Shown one piece after another: positions 1-8,408 of a DNA stretch of 64,000 nucleotides. Origin of the DNA: Desulfurella amilsii (GTDB lineage Bacteria > Campylobacterota_A > Desulfurellia > Desulfurellales > Desulfurellaceae); the NCBI RefSeq assembly GCF_002119425.1, contig NZ_MDSU01000018.1, forward strand, positions 248,001 to 312,000, written 5' to 3'. Within the stretch, counting starts at the first letter, position 1. Each line of letters starts with the position of its first letter. The notes below the pieces were generated by a model that saw nothing but the letters and a program-made list of their open reading frames with translations, did not search any database and was not told the DNA's origin. The translations under genes were made by a program, and so were the position numbers.

Positions 1-73
1 AGATTACAAACCTTTGAGCTCTGCCAAAGTGTTCACTTAAAACATCACCAATTAATGGCATCATGACCTTCAT
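1..73 (-). CDS. NifX/NifB-family dinitrogenase cofactor-domain protein (partial, N-terminus only)
   Basis: Only the first 24 codons lie in the window, read leftward off the edge. The peptide begins MKVMMPLIGDVLSEHFGRAQ, and the SEHFGRA motif is the hallmark start of the small dinitrogenase iron-molybdenum cofactor (NifX/NifB C-terminal) domain, also found in MTH1175-type proteins of non-fixers. The ATG overlaps the stop of the upstream gene (TAATG) and is preceded by AGGAGGAAA, so the two are translationally coupled. Role in this organism is unknown; an Fe-S or metal-cluster handling function is the family-level inference. Confidence 0.75.
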   Translation of the reverse strand, partial: MKVMMPLIGDVLSEHFGRAQRFVI

Positions 74-381
74 TAAACCTTTCCTCCTAATTTATTTTCG
101 AGTGATTCCATTTTTCCTTTTAAAGTTAGCTGTTTGTCGTTTCTTTCGTCAATATATACATTCATAACAACCCTATTTAATCCTTCGCTATAAATTGTAT
201 CTCGCACTTTTGGTATAAGCTTAAGAATTTCTTCTAACTCACCTTCTATTGCTGTACCAATAGGTGTAGGCATTACTTTAAAACTGCTTTCTTTTATTAG
301 CGATACAACTTTTGCGATGCAGGCACTTACGCTTGGTGACGATGTACCAATCGGTATAACTGTAATGCCACAGACAGCCAT
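73..381 (-). CDS. MTH1187/YqgV-like (UPF0045) thiamine-binding-type protein
   Basis: A complete 102-residue protein. The N-terminus with VIPIGTSSPSVSACIAKVV and the central PTPIGTAIEGELEEIL match the MTH1187/YkoF-like small ferredoxin-fold family, some members of which bind thiamine or HMP. There is no signal peptide or membrane segment, so it is cytoplasmic. It overlaps the start of the NifX-like gene downstream and follows the J-domain gene by 14 bases, so it belongs to a four-gene minus-strand operon. Family assignment is fairly firm; ligand and role are not visible in the sequence. Confidence 0.75.
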   Translation of the reverse strand: MAVCGITVIPIGTSSPSVSACIAKVVSLIKESSFKVMPTPIGTAIEGELEEILKLIPKVRDTIYSEGLNRVVMNVYIDERNDKQLTLKGKMESLENKLGGKV

Positions 382-395
382 ATTGACCTCCTTAT

Positions 396-740
396 CTAGT
401 AAATGCTTCTGTATCGTTCGAAGTATGATTTATCATCCTTTATGTTAGCTTTTATTTTGATTATCTTTATATCAAATGCACTTATTGTAACAAATTTTTC
501 GTTTAGAATTAAATCATCCCATTGTGTTAAAATTTTATAAGACAAAGAAATATCTTGAAATTTTTTTTTGGCTGATTCACTGCTATTAACATCTGGGTGA
601 TATTTTTTTGCTAGGACAAGGTATCTCTTTTTTATTTCCTGTGAAGATTTAGCATCCCACACATTTAGAATTTCTTTGGCTATTATTTCATAGAGTTTCT
701 TTTGCTTAATGTTTTTTCTAAACTCAAAATCGTATATCAT
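396..740 (-). CDS. Small J-domain (DnaJ-like) protein
   Basis: This 114-residue protein has a J-domain in its first 75 residues: helix II ends in KKYHPDVN with the invariant HPD tripeptide, followed by a helix III-like KKKFQDISLSYKIL. It lacks the Gly/Phe region, zinc fingers and C-terminal substrate domains of full DnaJ, so it is a type III J-protein that would stimulate an Hsp70 (DnaK) ATPase on specific clients. The last 35 residues are basic and not recognised. Its ATG overlaps the stop of the upstream M24 peptidase (ATGA), indicating one transcript. Confidence 0.85.
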   Translation of the reverse strand: MIYDFEFRKNIKQKKLYEIIAKEILNVWDAKSSQEIKKRYLVLAKKYHPDVNSSESAKKKFQDISLSYKILTQWDDLILNEKFVTISAFDIKIIKIKANIKDDKSYFERYRSIY

Positions 741-1885
741 AACTGTACTAATTGTTTTGGAAATTTTGTTAAACTTTCTACACCATCTTTTTTTACAATA
801 TAGGTATTTTCTAATCCAACTGCACCTTCATTGAAAATAAGCTTTGGCTCAAATGCAAATACCATATTTTCTTCTAATGGATAATCCATGCCTTTGGCAA
901 TAAATGGGTACTCATCCAACTCCAAACCTAAACCGTGGCCTAAAAAACTTACCCTATCTTTACCAATGCCCATAAAGATATTTTCATACCCTGCGCTTTT
1001 TGCTTTTTCAAGAGACTTTATATATATTTCGTGAGCATTTGTGCCTACTTTTGCATAATCTTCAAACCAATTTATTAAATCAAGACAAAACTGGTAGCCT
1101 TTTTTCATCTGATTATCTAAATCGCCAATTACAAATGTGCGTGTTTGATCTGCCAAATAACCATTGTAATTAAAAACAAAATCCACAATTATGGACTTGT
1201 TTTTCTCAATCCTATTTGTGCTTGCACCTTCTGGGTAAGTAGGGTACATACCTTTGCCTGTTAGAGGTTTCATGTAGCCAGAAAAACCCACAGCGCTTGT
1301 ACCGCAAATAACATGACCCATAAAAATCTCGCCATTAAACATTCGCATGCGGTTTCTGCCTTGATGGCCCCTTAGGCGTGCAAAGTATTCTAATTTTGCG
1401 CTTATATCAATTTCTCTTTTGTTTTCTTCTAAATATATTTTTGCATCAGCCATTAAACAATCAAGATTTTTAGCAGCTTGTGCTATACTTCCTATCTCTT
1501 GCGGTTCTTTTATTCTCCTTTGCCATCTAATATCATCTGAAACATCTGCTATGTGGCTTCTATCAAAAATTTCTTTAAATTTCAGATAAAAATTTGCAGG
1601 CAATACATCAAACTCAAGGCCTATTGTGTCAACCTTAAAACCTTGCTGTTGAATAAATTTTTTAATGTCTGAAAAACCATTCATATAATTTACGCTAACG
1701 TTGGTCTCTTCTTGAGCTCTATCCAAACCACGCCTGACAAATAAAAATTTTCCATTATCTTTTGTTATAATAAGTACGCCGTTTGCAAATGTACCAGTAT
1801 AATAATAAATATCGGTTGATTGCATAAGTAGAGCAATATCAATATTTTTAACTCTCAAGACTTCTGAGAAAGTTTTTGTTCTCAT
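737..1885 (-). CDS. M24-family metallopeptidase (Xaa-Pro aminopeptidase/dipeptidase-like)
   Basis: An N-terminal creatinase-type domain (about residues 1-120) precedes a pita-bread metallopeptidase domain. The metal ligands are visible in order: Asp in IIVDF, Asp in LADQTRTF, His in GHGLGLELDEYP, Glu in FAFEPK and Glu in GLENTY. Such enzymes release or cleave N-terminal residues next to proline in the cytoplasm. The start at 1885 (MRTKTF, 382 residues) is chosen over an ATG 13 codons upstream because a strong GGAGGGG site lies 4 bases before it. It begins the leftward operon and is divergent from ubiE. Confidence 0.87.
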   Translation of the reverse strand: MRTKTFSEVLRVKNIDIALLMQSTDIYYYTGTFANGVLIITKDNGKFLFVRRGLDRAQEETNVSVNYMNGFSDIKKFIQQQGFKVDTIGLEFDVLPANFYLKFKEIFDRSHIADVSDDIRWQRRIKEPQEIGSIAQAAKNLDCLMADAKIYLEENKREIDISAKLEYFARLRGHQGRNRMRMFNGEIFMGHVICGTSAVGFSGYMKPLTGKGMYPTYPEGASTNRIEKNKSIIVDFVFNYNGYLADQTRTFVIGDLDNQMKKGYQFCLDLINWFEDYAKVGTNAHEIYIKSLEKAKSAGYENIFMGIGKDRVSFLGHGLGLELDEYPFIAKGMDYPLEENMVFAFEPKLIFNEGAVGLENTYIVKKDGVESLTKFPKQLVQL

Positions 1886-1976
1886 GCAACCCCTCCATCC
1901 ATTTGTCAGTAATAATACACGCAAAAAATAAAAAATTCAACTATTGTTTTAAAGTATTTGACTTAAAAACGCATAA

Positions 1977-2666
1977 ATGGTAAAAAGTAAATGTATGGTA
2001 CAAGTGGGCGAGATGTTTTCTTATATCTCAAAAACATACGATTTGTTAAATCATGTGTTGAGTTTTAATATTGATAAGTCATGGAGAAAAACTGCTATAT
2101 CCTACATTAATGGCCCAAGTGTTTTGGATGTGGCAACAGGCACCGCTGATATCGCTCTTGCCATTAATAAATCTGATTTTCTAAAAAAAGTAATAGGTGT
2201 TGACATAAGCCTTGGCATGTTAAAAATCGCTAAAGAAAAAACAAAAGGCAAAGGTATAATGCTTACTTGTGCGGATGCTTTAAATTTGCCTTTTAGAGAT
2301 AATTCTTTTGACAATGTCATAATTTCTTTTGGCATAAGAAATATTAAAAACAAAATACAGGCATTATATGAGTTTAAAAGGATATTGAAGCCTTCTGGGA
2401 GACTGCTTGTTTTGGAATTTTCAAAACCAAAAAATCAATTTATAAATGCCGCTTATATACTTTACAAGGATTATTGCTTACCTAATATAGCCGGGTTTGT
2501 TTCAAATAACAAAGAGGCTTATAAGTATCTTGCTAAAACAATTAGATATTTCCCAGATCCAGAATTTTTGTCAAATGCAATGTTGCAAGTTGGTTTTGAA
2601 AAAGTAAATTTTAACTTTCTCAGTTTTGGTATTGCTTGTTTGCATGTTGCATACAAGGAGGGATAG
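1977..2666 (+). CDS. ubiE: Demethylmenaquinone methyltransferase (UbiE/MenG)
   Basis: This 229-residue SAM-dependent methyltransferase opens with GEMFSYISKTYDLLNHVLSF, the UbiE/MenG signature, then motif I VLDVATGTADIAL and the ADALNLPF region. It would methylate demethylmenaquinone to menaquinone, the respiratory quinone of anaerobic Campylobacterota-like organisms. No clear Shine-Dalgarno precedes the ATG at 1977; a second in-frame ATG at codon 7 (MVQVGEMF) is a possible alternative. It leads the plus-strand group that continues into the toxin-antitoxin pair and prfB. Confidence 0.92.
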   Translation: MVKSKCMVQVGEMFSYISKTYDLLNHVLSFNIDKSWRKTAISYINGPSVLDVATGTADIALAINKSDFLKKVIGVDISLGMLKIAKEKTKGKGIMLTCADALNLPFRDNSFDNVIISFGIRNIKNKIQALYEFKRILKPSGRLLVLEFSKPKNQFINAAYILYKDYCLPNIAGFVSNNKEAYKYLAKTIRYFPDPEFLSNAMLQVGFEKVNFNFLSFGIACLHVAYKEG

Positions 2667-2669
2667 TCT

Positions 2670-2876
2670 ATGGAGAAATATCTTTTAGATATAGAGGTCC
2701 AGCAAAATGCTGTTGACTTTTTTCAGCAGGCAGAAGTTATTAACTACTGCGTGTTTGATATTGTTTGTGATGTATTTTTAGCGGAAGAAGACAAACTATG
2801 GATGCTTTTAGCATACAACTATTTTTTTGACGATTTTACTGAGGACAGTATATATGATGAAGTATGCGTTTGGTGA
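2670..2876 (+). CDS. Small acidic protein, candidate antitoxin of the PemK/MazF-like pair
   Basis: A 68-residue, strongly acidic protein with a good AGGAGGGA ribosome site before its ATG. It has no recognisable DNA-binding motif in my reading. It lies 3 bases after ubiE and overlaps the start of the PemK-like gene by about 20 bases, the usual antitoxin-then-toxin order with coupling. The antitoxin assignment rests on size, charge and position only; it could be an unrelated small protein. Confidence 0.5.
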   Translation: MEKYLLDIEVQQNAVDFFQQAEVINYCVFDIVCDVFLAEEDKLWMLLAYNYFFDDFTEDSIYDEVCVW

Positions 2877-3231
2877 TGTGGTTGTAGTATCGTTTCCTTT
2901 TACGAATTTAGACAAAACAATAAGAAGACCAGCTTTGGTGCTCATTGATACAGGAGATGAAGATATTGTGGTGGCAAGGATTACCACGCATAAGCACAAT
3001 GAAGAAATGGAGCTTGAAATCGAAAATTACAGAGAGAAAGGTTTACTTTTGTCAAGCTTTGTAAGATTTAATAAAATAGCTACACTAAACAGAAAAGATA
3101 TGTACAAAAAAATAGGCGAATTATCTCCAAGCGAGGTAAAAAAGGCGCGAAAGATTTTAAGAAAAATGTTTTTAAATAACCAAAGGGAGAAAGATGATGA
3201 CACTAAAAGAATTAAGGAAAAAACTAGATAA
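2854..3231 (+). CDS. PemK/MazF-like endoribonuclease toxin
   Basis: The N-terminus MMKYAFGDVVVVSFPFTNLD followed by RRPALVL is the characteristic SH3-like barrel start of PemK/MazF toxins, which cleave mRNA or other RNA. Length 125 residues, slightly longer than typical MazF (110-120), with a basic tail. The start at 2854 or 2857 (ATGATG) is preferred over an upstream in-frame ATG at 2827 because GAGG lies 9-12 bases before it and the family begins here. The 3' end overlaps the start of prfB by about 35 bases in another frame, an unusual junction with an essential translation gene. Confidence 0.82.
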   Translation: MMKYAFGDVVVVSFPFTNLDKTIRRPALVLIDTGDEDIVVARITTHKHNEEMELEIENYREKGLLLSSFVRFNKIATLNRKDMYKKIGELSPSEVKKARKILRKMFLNNQREKDDDTKRIKEKTR

Positions 3232-4280
3232 TATAAAGGAGTATCTTTGACTTAGACAAAAAGTCTCAAGCCATAAAAGAAATTGAAGAGAAACTTCAAA
3301 ATAAAGAGATCTGGAATGACTACGCTCTATTGCAAAAACTTGAAAGGACAAAAAGAAATTTTCAAAGCATTATAAGTCAAGTTAAAGAGTTAGACGACGA
3401 ACTTAGCTTGATTGAAGAAATGGTTTCTCAAGAAAATGATGAAAATTTATTTGAAAGTGAAACTCAAGAATTAAGCAAAAAAATCGAAGCGTTTGAAATC
3501 CAATCGCTTTTGTCAGGACCGCACGATGAAGATGATGCAATCGTTACTATTCATTCGGGTGCGGGTGGCACTGAAAGTTGTGATTGGGTTGCTATGCTAT
3601 TTAGAATGTATACAATGTGGGCCCAAAATAATAATTATAAAATTGAGATAGCTGACATGCAAGAAGGCGATCAAGCTGGGTATAAAAGTATTACCTTCAT
3701 TGTTTCTTTAGGCGACCATCCGTATGGTAACTTAAAAGGTGAAAATGGTGTCCATAGGCTAGTGAGGATTTCCCCTTTTGATTCTAATAAAAGACGACAT
3801 ACATCCTTTGCTGCAGTTAGTGTGTTGCCAGATATTGAAGATGATATAAATATTGAAATAAAACCAGAAGATTTAAAAATTGACACATTTAGAGCAAGCG
3901 GGGCAGGGGGCCAGTATGTAAACAAAACTGATTCTGCCATAAGAATTACTCATATTTCAACAGGAATCGTTGTTACATGCCAGACCGAGCGAAGTCAGAT
4001 GAAAAACAAAGCTACTGCCATGAAAATATTGAAATCAAAGCTATACAAGCTTGAAGAAGAAAAGAAAGCAGCCCAACTAAAAAATATTAGCGGAGAAAAA
4101 AAGAAAGTTGAGTGGGGCAGCCAGATAAGATCGTATGTTTTACATCCATATAAAATGGTTAAAGACCACAGAACAAATTTAGAAAAAACAAATGTCGCAG
4201 CAGAAAGTGTTTTAAATGGAGAGATTAACGACTTTTTATATGAGGATTTAAAATATCTAAAAGGAGAAGAAAATGAATGA
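3197..4280 (+). CDS. prfB: Peptide chain release factor 2, with programmed +1 frameshift
   Basis: RF2 terminates translation at UGA and UAA. The reading frame begins at ATG 3197 (GGGAG site 7 bases before), runs 17 codons to an in-frame TGA at 3248, then continues in the +1 frame from GAC at 3249 to 4280, giving about 360 residues, the normal RF2 length. Hallmarks are the anticodon-mimic SPF in VRISPFDS and the catalytic GGQ in RASGAGGQYVNK. It overlaps lysS by 8 bases. Automated calling would start the gene at TTG 3330 and lose about 44 residues. Confidence 0.96.
3237..3251 (+). promoter_or_regulatory. prfB: RF2 programmed +1 ribosomal frameshift site
   Basis: The sequence AAGGAGTATCTTTGAC has the canonical arrangement: an internal Shine-Dalgarno (AGGAG), a 3-base spacer, CTT slippery codon, then TGA followed by C. 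When RF2 is scarce the ribosome pauses at UGA and slips +1 so that CTT is followed by GAC. This autoregulates RF2 level and is conserved in most bacteria. Confidence 0.95.
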
Positions 4281-5745
4281 AGACGAGAATAAACTTATAA
4301 AAAGAAGAATAGAAAAATTAGAGGAAATAAAAGCTTTAGGTATTGACCCTTACCTTAATGGTTTTTCACCAGAGTATTTCTTAAATGACATTGTAAGCCA
4401 CTACATTGACGTTGATGTAGACCAGCTAAAAGAAATTCAAATAAATTTTAAGATCGCTGGAAGGATTATTTCTATTAGAGATTTTGGCAAAGCAGCGTTT
4501 TTAAAACTAAAAGATATGAGCGGTAACTTACAGATTTATTGCCAAAAAAATGTATTAGGCGATCAATACAGTTTATATAAAAAGCTAGATATCGGCGATA
4601 TTATAGGTATTGAGGGCAATGTATTTAAAACAAAAACGCAAGAAATTACAATAAACGCTCAAAAATTGTATTTATTGACAAAATCTATAAGACCATTGCC
4701 TGAAAAGTTTCACGGACTTCAAGACAAAGAGTTAAGGTATAGACAGCGTTATGTAGACTTGATAGTAAATGACGATGTTAGGGAGACTTTTTTCAAACGC
4801 TCAAAAATTATTGCTTTAATTAGAGAATTTATGATTAACAATAAATTCCTTGAAGTAGAAACACCTATGCTTCACAAACTTGTAGGTGGTGCTGCCGCTA
4901 AACCATTTACTACGCATTTAAATGCACTAGATCTTGATATGTATTTGAGAATTGCACCAGAACTATATTTGAAGCGACTGGTTGTTGGTGGCCTTGAGAG
5001 GGTTTTTGAAATAAACAGGAATTTCAGAAATGAAGGCATGGATTTAAAACACAATCCCGAATTTACAATGATGGAGTTTTATTGTGCATACAAAGAGTAT
5101 AATTTTTTACTTGATTTTACAGAAGAGTTGTTTGAGCACCTACTTAGTAATTTAGGCTTGGATAAAAAAATAACTTACGGTGATTTTGAAATAGATTTTT
5201 CAAGACCATACAAAAGAACAAAATTTATTGATGCACTAAAAGAAATAGGTGGTCTTGCAGATGAAGTAATTAAAGACAAAATGCAGTGTTTAGAACTTGC
5301 AAAACAACTAGAAAAAAAGGTCGATGAAAATACAACGCATGCAAAAATTTTAGCAGAACTCTTTGATGCTTTGGTGGAGCCAAAGCTTATAAACCCTACT
5401 TTTATTACAGAATACCCAGTTGAAATTAGCCCGCTTGCAAAGAAAAACAAACAAAATCCGCTTATTGCAGACAGGTTTGAGTTATTTATAGCAAATATGG
5501 AAATAGCAAACGGATTCTCTGAATTAAACGATCCCTTTGATCAAAAAGAACGATTTATCAAACAACTAGAAGAAAGAGCCAACGGTGATGAAGAGGCTTC
5601 TATGTATGATGAAGACTACATAGTTGCGCTTGAATATGGCCTTACACCAACAGCAGGTGAGGGCATTGGCATTGACAGACTCGTTATGCTTCTTACCAAC
5701 AACCCATCTATTAGGGATGTAATTTTGTTCCCTTTAATGAAGTAG
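4273..5745 (+). CDS. lysS: Lysyl-tRNA synthetase, class II
   Basis: A 490-residue class II synthetase. An OB-fold anticodon-binding domain covers about residues 55-150 (AGRIISIRDFGKAAF). The catalytic domain has motif 1 near FLEVETPML, motif 2 in FEINRNFRNEG and motif 3 in GEGIGIDRLVMLL. It charges tRNA-Lys in the cytoplasm. The ATG overlaps the prfB end, as in many bacteria where prfB-lysS form an operon. Its last 35 bases overlap the convergent queC gene. Confidence 0.97.
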   Translation: MNEDENKLIKRRIEKLEEIKALGIDPYLNGFSPEYFLNDIVSHYIDVDVDQLKEIQINFKIAGRIISIRDFGKAAFLKLKDMSGNLQIYCQKNVLGDQYSLYKKLDIGDIIGIEGNVFKTKTQEITINAQKLYLLTKSIRPLPEKFHGLQDKELRYRQRYVDLIVNDDVRETFFKRSKIIALIREFMINNKFLEVETPMLHKLVGGAAAKPFTTHLNALDLDMYLRIAPELYLKRLVVGGLERVFEINRNFRNEGMDLKHNPEFTMMEFYCAYKEYNFLLDFTEELFEHLLSNLGLDKKITYGDFEIDFSRPYKRTKFIDALKEIGGLADEVIKDKMQCLELAKQLEKKVDENTTHAKILAELFDALVEPKLINPTFITEYPVEISPLAKKNKQNPLIADRFELFIANMEIANGFSELNDPFDQKERFIKQLEERANGDEEASMYDEDYIVALEYGLTPTAGEGIGIDRLVMLLTNNPSIRDVILFPLMK

Positions 5746-6430
5746 CTACTCTTACAAGATAATCATCTAAGTAACCTGCTTCTTTAAAGCCTTGTGCGCG
5801 CAAAATGCACGAATCACACTCACCACAAAATTCTTCTCTTCCTTCGTAGCATGAATAAGCAAAGGAGTAGTCTGCATTGTGTTTTTTACCCAGTTTTATA
5901 ATCTGTGATTTTTTTAGGCCAATTAACGGCGCAATGATATTAAAAGGTTTTTTTTGACCAATTTTTGTACCAAGTGTAGCGGTTTGTTGAAAGCTTTTCA
6001 AAAAGTTTGGCCTACAGTCAGGGTAGCCTGAATAATCAATTACATTCCAACCGCCTATAATGTCTGTAATATCCAAAGTTTCTGCATATGCAACTGCAAC
6101 AGACAAAAAAATACCATTTCTAAAAGGCACATAAGTAATTGGTATCTCATTGCTATTAACATCCCTGTTTTTTGGCACATCAATTGAAAAATCCGTTAAT
6201 GCACTTGCACCCATTGTAGATAAATCTATTTTAAACTCAAAGTAGCTTATTTCCTTTTTCTTTATACTTTTGACTAGCTCAATTGTTTTTTGTGCCATTT
6301 CTTTTTCTATAATATGCCTTTGGTTGTAGTCAAAAGTTATTGTATAAACCTTGTCGTAATTATCCAGTGCCCAAAAAAGGCATGTTGTAGAATCAAGGCC
6401 TCCAGAAAAAATTAACAAACATTTCCTCAT
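5711..6430 (-). CDS. queC: 7-cyano-7-deazaguanine synthase
   Basis: QueC converts 7-carboxy-7-deazaguanine to preQ0 using ATP and ammonia in queuosine biosynthesis. The 239-residue protein starts with the PP-loop LIFSGGLDSTTCLFWAL and ends with the zinc-binding cysteine cluster in CYEGREEFCGECDSC. It directly follows queE (no spacer), so the two sequential enzymes are co-transcribed. The C-terminal 12 codons lie inside the convergent end of lysS, an overlap of 35 bases. Confidence 0.95.
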   Translation of the reverse strand: MRKCLLIFSGGLDSTTCLFWALDNYDKVYTITFDYNQRHIIEKEMAQKTIELVKSIKKKEISYFEFKIDLSTMGASALTDFSIDVPKNRDVNSNEIPITYVPFRNGIFLSVAVAYAETLDITDIIGGWNVIDYSGYPDCRPNFLKSFQQTATLGTKIGQKKPFNIIAPLIGLKKSQIIKLGKKHNADYSFAYSCYEGREEFCGECDSCILRAQGFKEAGYLDDYLVRVATSLKGTKLHP

Positions 6431-7081
6431 TTATACACCCCTTTGTTCTGCGTATATTATTTTATGATTTTGAATAATTAGTCTTACATTGCTATTTGCA
6501 AGGTTACTTTTTTTAAAAGCTTCAACAATATCTTGTGTTCGCTTTATAAATTTATTTAATGGCTCGTTTGAAAAATAGATAGGCTGTATCGTAGCCGATA
6601 TTAAGTTAAGATTTTTAAAAAAAGTTTCAATGTCTTTTAATGATTGAGCATTTTGTACTAAGATTTTGAACTCCACATTCTTTAGTGTTTTATAATTTTC
6701 TAATACCTCATAATTCAAACTATCAAATTTTGGACTTACTACAATATGGTCAAACTCGCTCGCAAAATCTACCCATATTGTACCATTTGTTTCTAAAAAG
6801 AATTCATACTTCTTTTTAAATTGTTTAATAAAAAGTTCTATAAAACTTGCATGCAACAGTGGTTCTCCACCGGTAAAAATTATTCTTTTACACCTATAGC
6901 TAGAAACTACCTCTTCAACTTCTAATAAAGACATAATTTTATATTCATCAAAAGCGTACTTAGTATCGCAAAAATCACAATTGAGGTTACACCCACTAAA
7001 CCGCACAAAAACGGCCGGGTACCCCAGCATTGCGCCTTCTAATTGAAGGGAATAAAAAATTTCACAAATTCTATCCTGCAT
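6431..7081 (-). CDS. queE: 7-carboxy-7-deazaguanine synthase (radical SAM)
   Basis: QueE rearranges 6-carboxytetrahydropterin to 7-carboxy-7-deazaguanine. In 216 residues the radical-SAM cluster motif CX3CX2C is seen in GCNLNCDFCDTKYA, preceded by the substrate-loop start YSLQLEGAMLGYPAVFVRFS and followed by IIFTGGEPLLH (the SAM-binding GGE motif). It abuts queC. queD and the GTP cyclohydrolase are not in the window. I saw no preQ1 riboswitch in the 95 bases upstream. Confidence 0.94.
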   Translation of the reverse strand: MQDRICEIFYSLQLEGAMLGYPAVFVRFSGCNLNCDFCDTKYAFDEYKIMSLLEVEEVVSSYRCKRIIFTGGEPLLHASFIELFIKQFKKKYEFFLETNGTIWVDFASEFDHIVVSPKFDSLNYEVLENYKTLKNVEFKILVQNAQSLKDIETFFKNLNLISATIQPIYFSNEPLNKFIKRTQDIVEAFKKSNLANSNVRLIIQNHKIIYAEQRGV

Positions 7082-7176
7082 CTTTAATATATTAACATAA
7101 AATTTTTATAGTGGCAAATTACTCAATCCATAAGATACAAGATAGATACAGAATATAGTCTTAAAGACGTTTCTAT

Positions 7177-7497
7177 TTAAAAGTAATAATGGAAAAGTAA
7201 ATCTAACCTACCATGTTTGATTAAGTAAATACCGCTAAATTTCATTATTTTTTTAATTTTTTCTCTATTTTGAGGGCTATAGCAATGAATGGGACATTTT
7301 TTGCACATTGGTTTAGGGTTTAGTGGACAATTATTTAATTTTTTATATGCGTAATTTAATAGTTCATAACAATCTTTACACAAACCATCTTTATAAATTT
7401 CAACATCCTTTTCTAAATGCTGTTTTTTGCAGTATATTTTTATAAATATTTTCAAAATCTTTTTGTCATGCTCAATTTTCTTTTGTTTTTCTCTCAC
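7177..7497 (-). CDS. YgbA-like 'nitrous oxide-stimulated promoter' family protein
   Basis: A 106-residue, basic, cysteine-rich protein. The conserved core is NCPLNPKPMCKKCPIHCYSP followed by REKIKKIMKFSGIYL, which matches the YgbA family whose members are induced by nitrosative stress in enterobacteria. At least five Cys in CX2C-like spacing (CKDC, CKKCPIHC) suggest a metal or Fe-S site. It follows korB by 44 bases on the same strand. The family function is not established; induction by NO here is only extrapolated. Confidence 0.8.
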   Translation of the reverse strand: MREKQKKIEHDKKILKIFIKIYCKKQHLEKDVEIYKDGLCKDCYELLNYAYKKLNNCPLNPKPMCKKCPIHCYSPQNREKIKKIMKFSGIYLIKHGRLDLLFHYYF

Positions 7498-7541
7498 ACC
7501 TCATATTCTACTTTAAAGCTTTATAAAACAATTGACTTATG

Positions 7542-8408
7542 TCAAAAATTATCCTCTATGAAACGCTTAATTTTTTCTGTTTGAGCGCTTCTTTTATATA
7601 ATGGTTTTTTATCCTCTTTGTAGGCAATTAAATATTCTTCAAATGGAATTTTTTCGTTTATATAAAAAATTCCAAGTGGCAGTGGGTCATTTTCAAGCGC
7701 TTTTTGTAAAGCTTGCATTTTGTCTTTTGGATTATGGTTTTGCATTATGTATGTGTGTTGGCTGTACCATTGGTAGGTATTTACTTTATTGAAGCTAACG
7801 CATGGCTGAAAAAGTTCAACGATAGAAAAACCTTTGTGATTAATTGCTTGCGCTAAAATTTCTGCAGTATGCTGTATATTACCTACATAACCCCTTGCTA
7901 CAAATGAAGCATTTAGTGTTATTGCTAGAGCAATAGCGTTCAGCGGCTCTTCAAATACCCCAAAGGGTTGCGTTGTTGTGTGCTGGCCTATCATTGTTGT
8001 AGGTGAGCCTTGACCTTTTGTTAAGCCATAAATTTGATTGTTATGAATAATAACCGTTATATTTGCATTTCTTCTTATGCCGTGCAAAAAGTGATTGCCC
8101 CCTTCTGAGTACATATCACCATCACCACCTTCTGCAATCACCACTAATTCTGGGTTTGAAGCTTTTAGGGCTGTAGCTATAGGTATAGCTCTTCCATGTA
8201 GTGTGTGAAAGCCGTGAGTATTTATGTAATGAACAATTTTTGCAGCTTGGCCTATGCCGCTAATTATTGCTATGTCTGTAGGTTTTAATTCAAGCTTTTT
8301 AAAAGCTAAAGCTAAAGCATCTCTTAAGGGAAAATTGCCACAACCAGGACACCATGATACATCAAAAGAATCCGGTCTTTTTGGTTCAAACTCTCCTAAA
8401 TTACTCAT
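7542..8408 (-). CDS. korB: 2-oxoacid:ferredoxin oxidoreductase, beta subunit
   Basis: KorB carries thiamine diphosphate and, with KorA, interconverts 2-oxoglutarate (or another 2-oxoacid) and acyl-CoA with ferredoxin. The 288-residue protein shows WCPGCGNFPLRDAL at the N-terminus (cysteines for a cluster) and the TPP/Mg motif GGDGDMYSEGGNHFLHGIRR with NNQIYGLTKGQ. Its ATG overlaps the korA stop (ATGA). No separate delta ferredoxin subunit is present, so this is the two-subunit class. Which 2-oxoacid is used cannot be read from sequence alone, though linkage to acnA suggests a (reductive) citric acid cycle. Confidence 0.92.
   Translation of the reverse strand: MSNLGEFEPKRPDSFDVSWCPGCGNFPLRDALALAFKKLELKPTDIAIISGIGQAAKIVHYINTHGFHTLHGRAIPIATALKASNPELVVIAEGGDGDMYSEGGNHFLHGIRRNANITVIIHNNQIYGLTKGQGSPTTMIGQHTTTQPFGVFEEPLNAIALAITLNASFVARGYVGNIQHTAEILAQAINHKGFSIVELFQPCVSFNKVNTYQWYSQHTYIMQNHNPKDKMQALQKALENDPLPLGIFYINEKIPFEEYLIAYKEDKKPLYKRSAQTEKIKRFIEDNF

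Noticed and set aside
1958-1976. TTGACT as a promoter for ubiE
   Set aside because: It ends 13 bases before the start codon, leaving no space for a -10 element and leader.
7082-7176. preQ1 riboswitch before queE
   Set aside because: Checked for the C-rich loop and A-rich tail of the preQ1 class; neither is seen.
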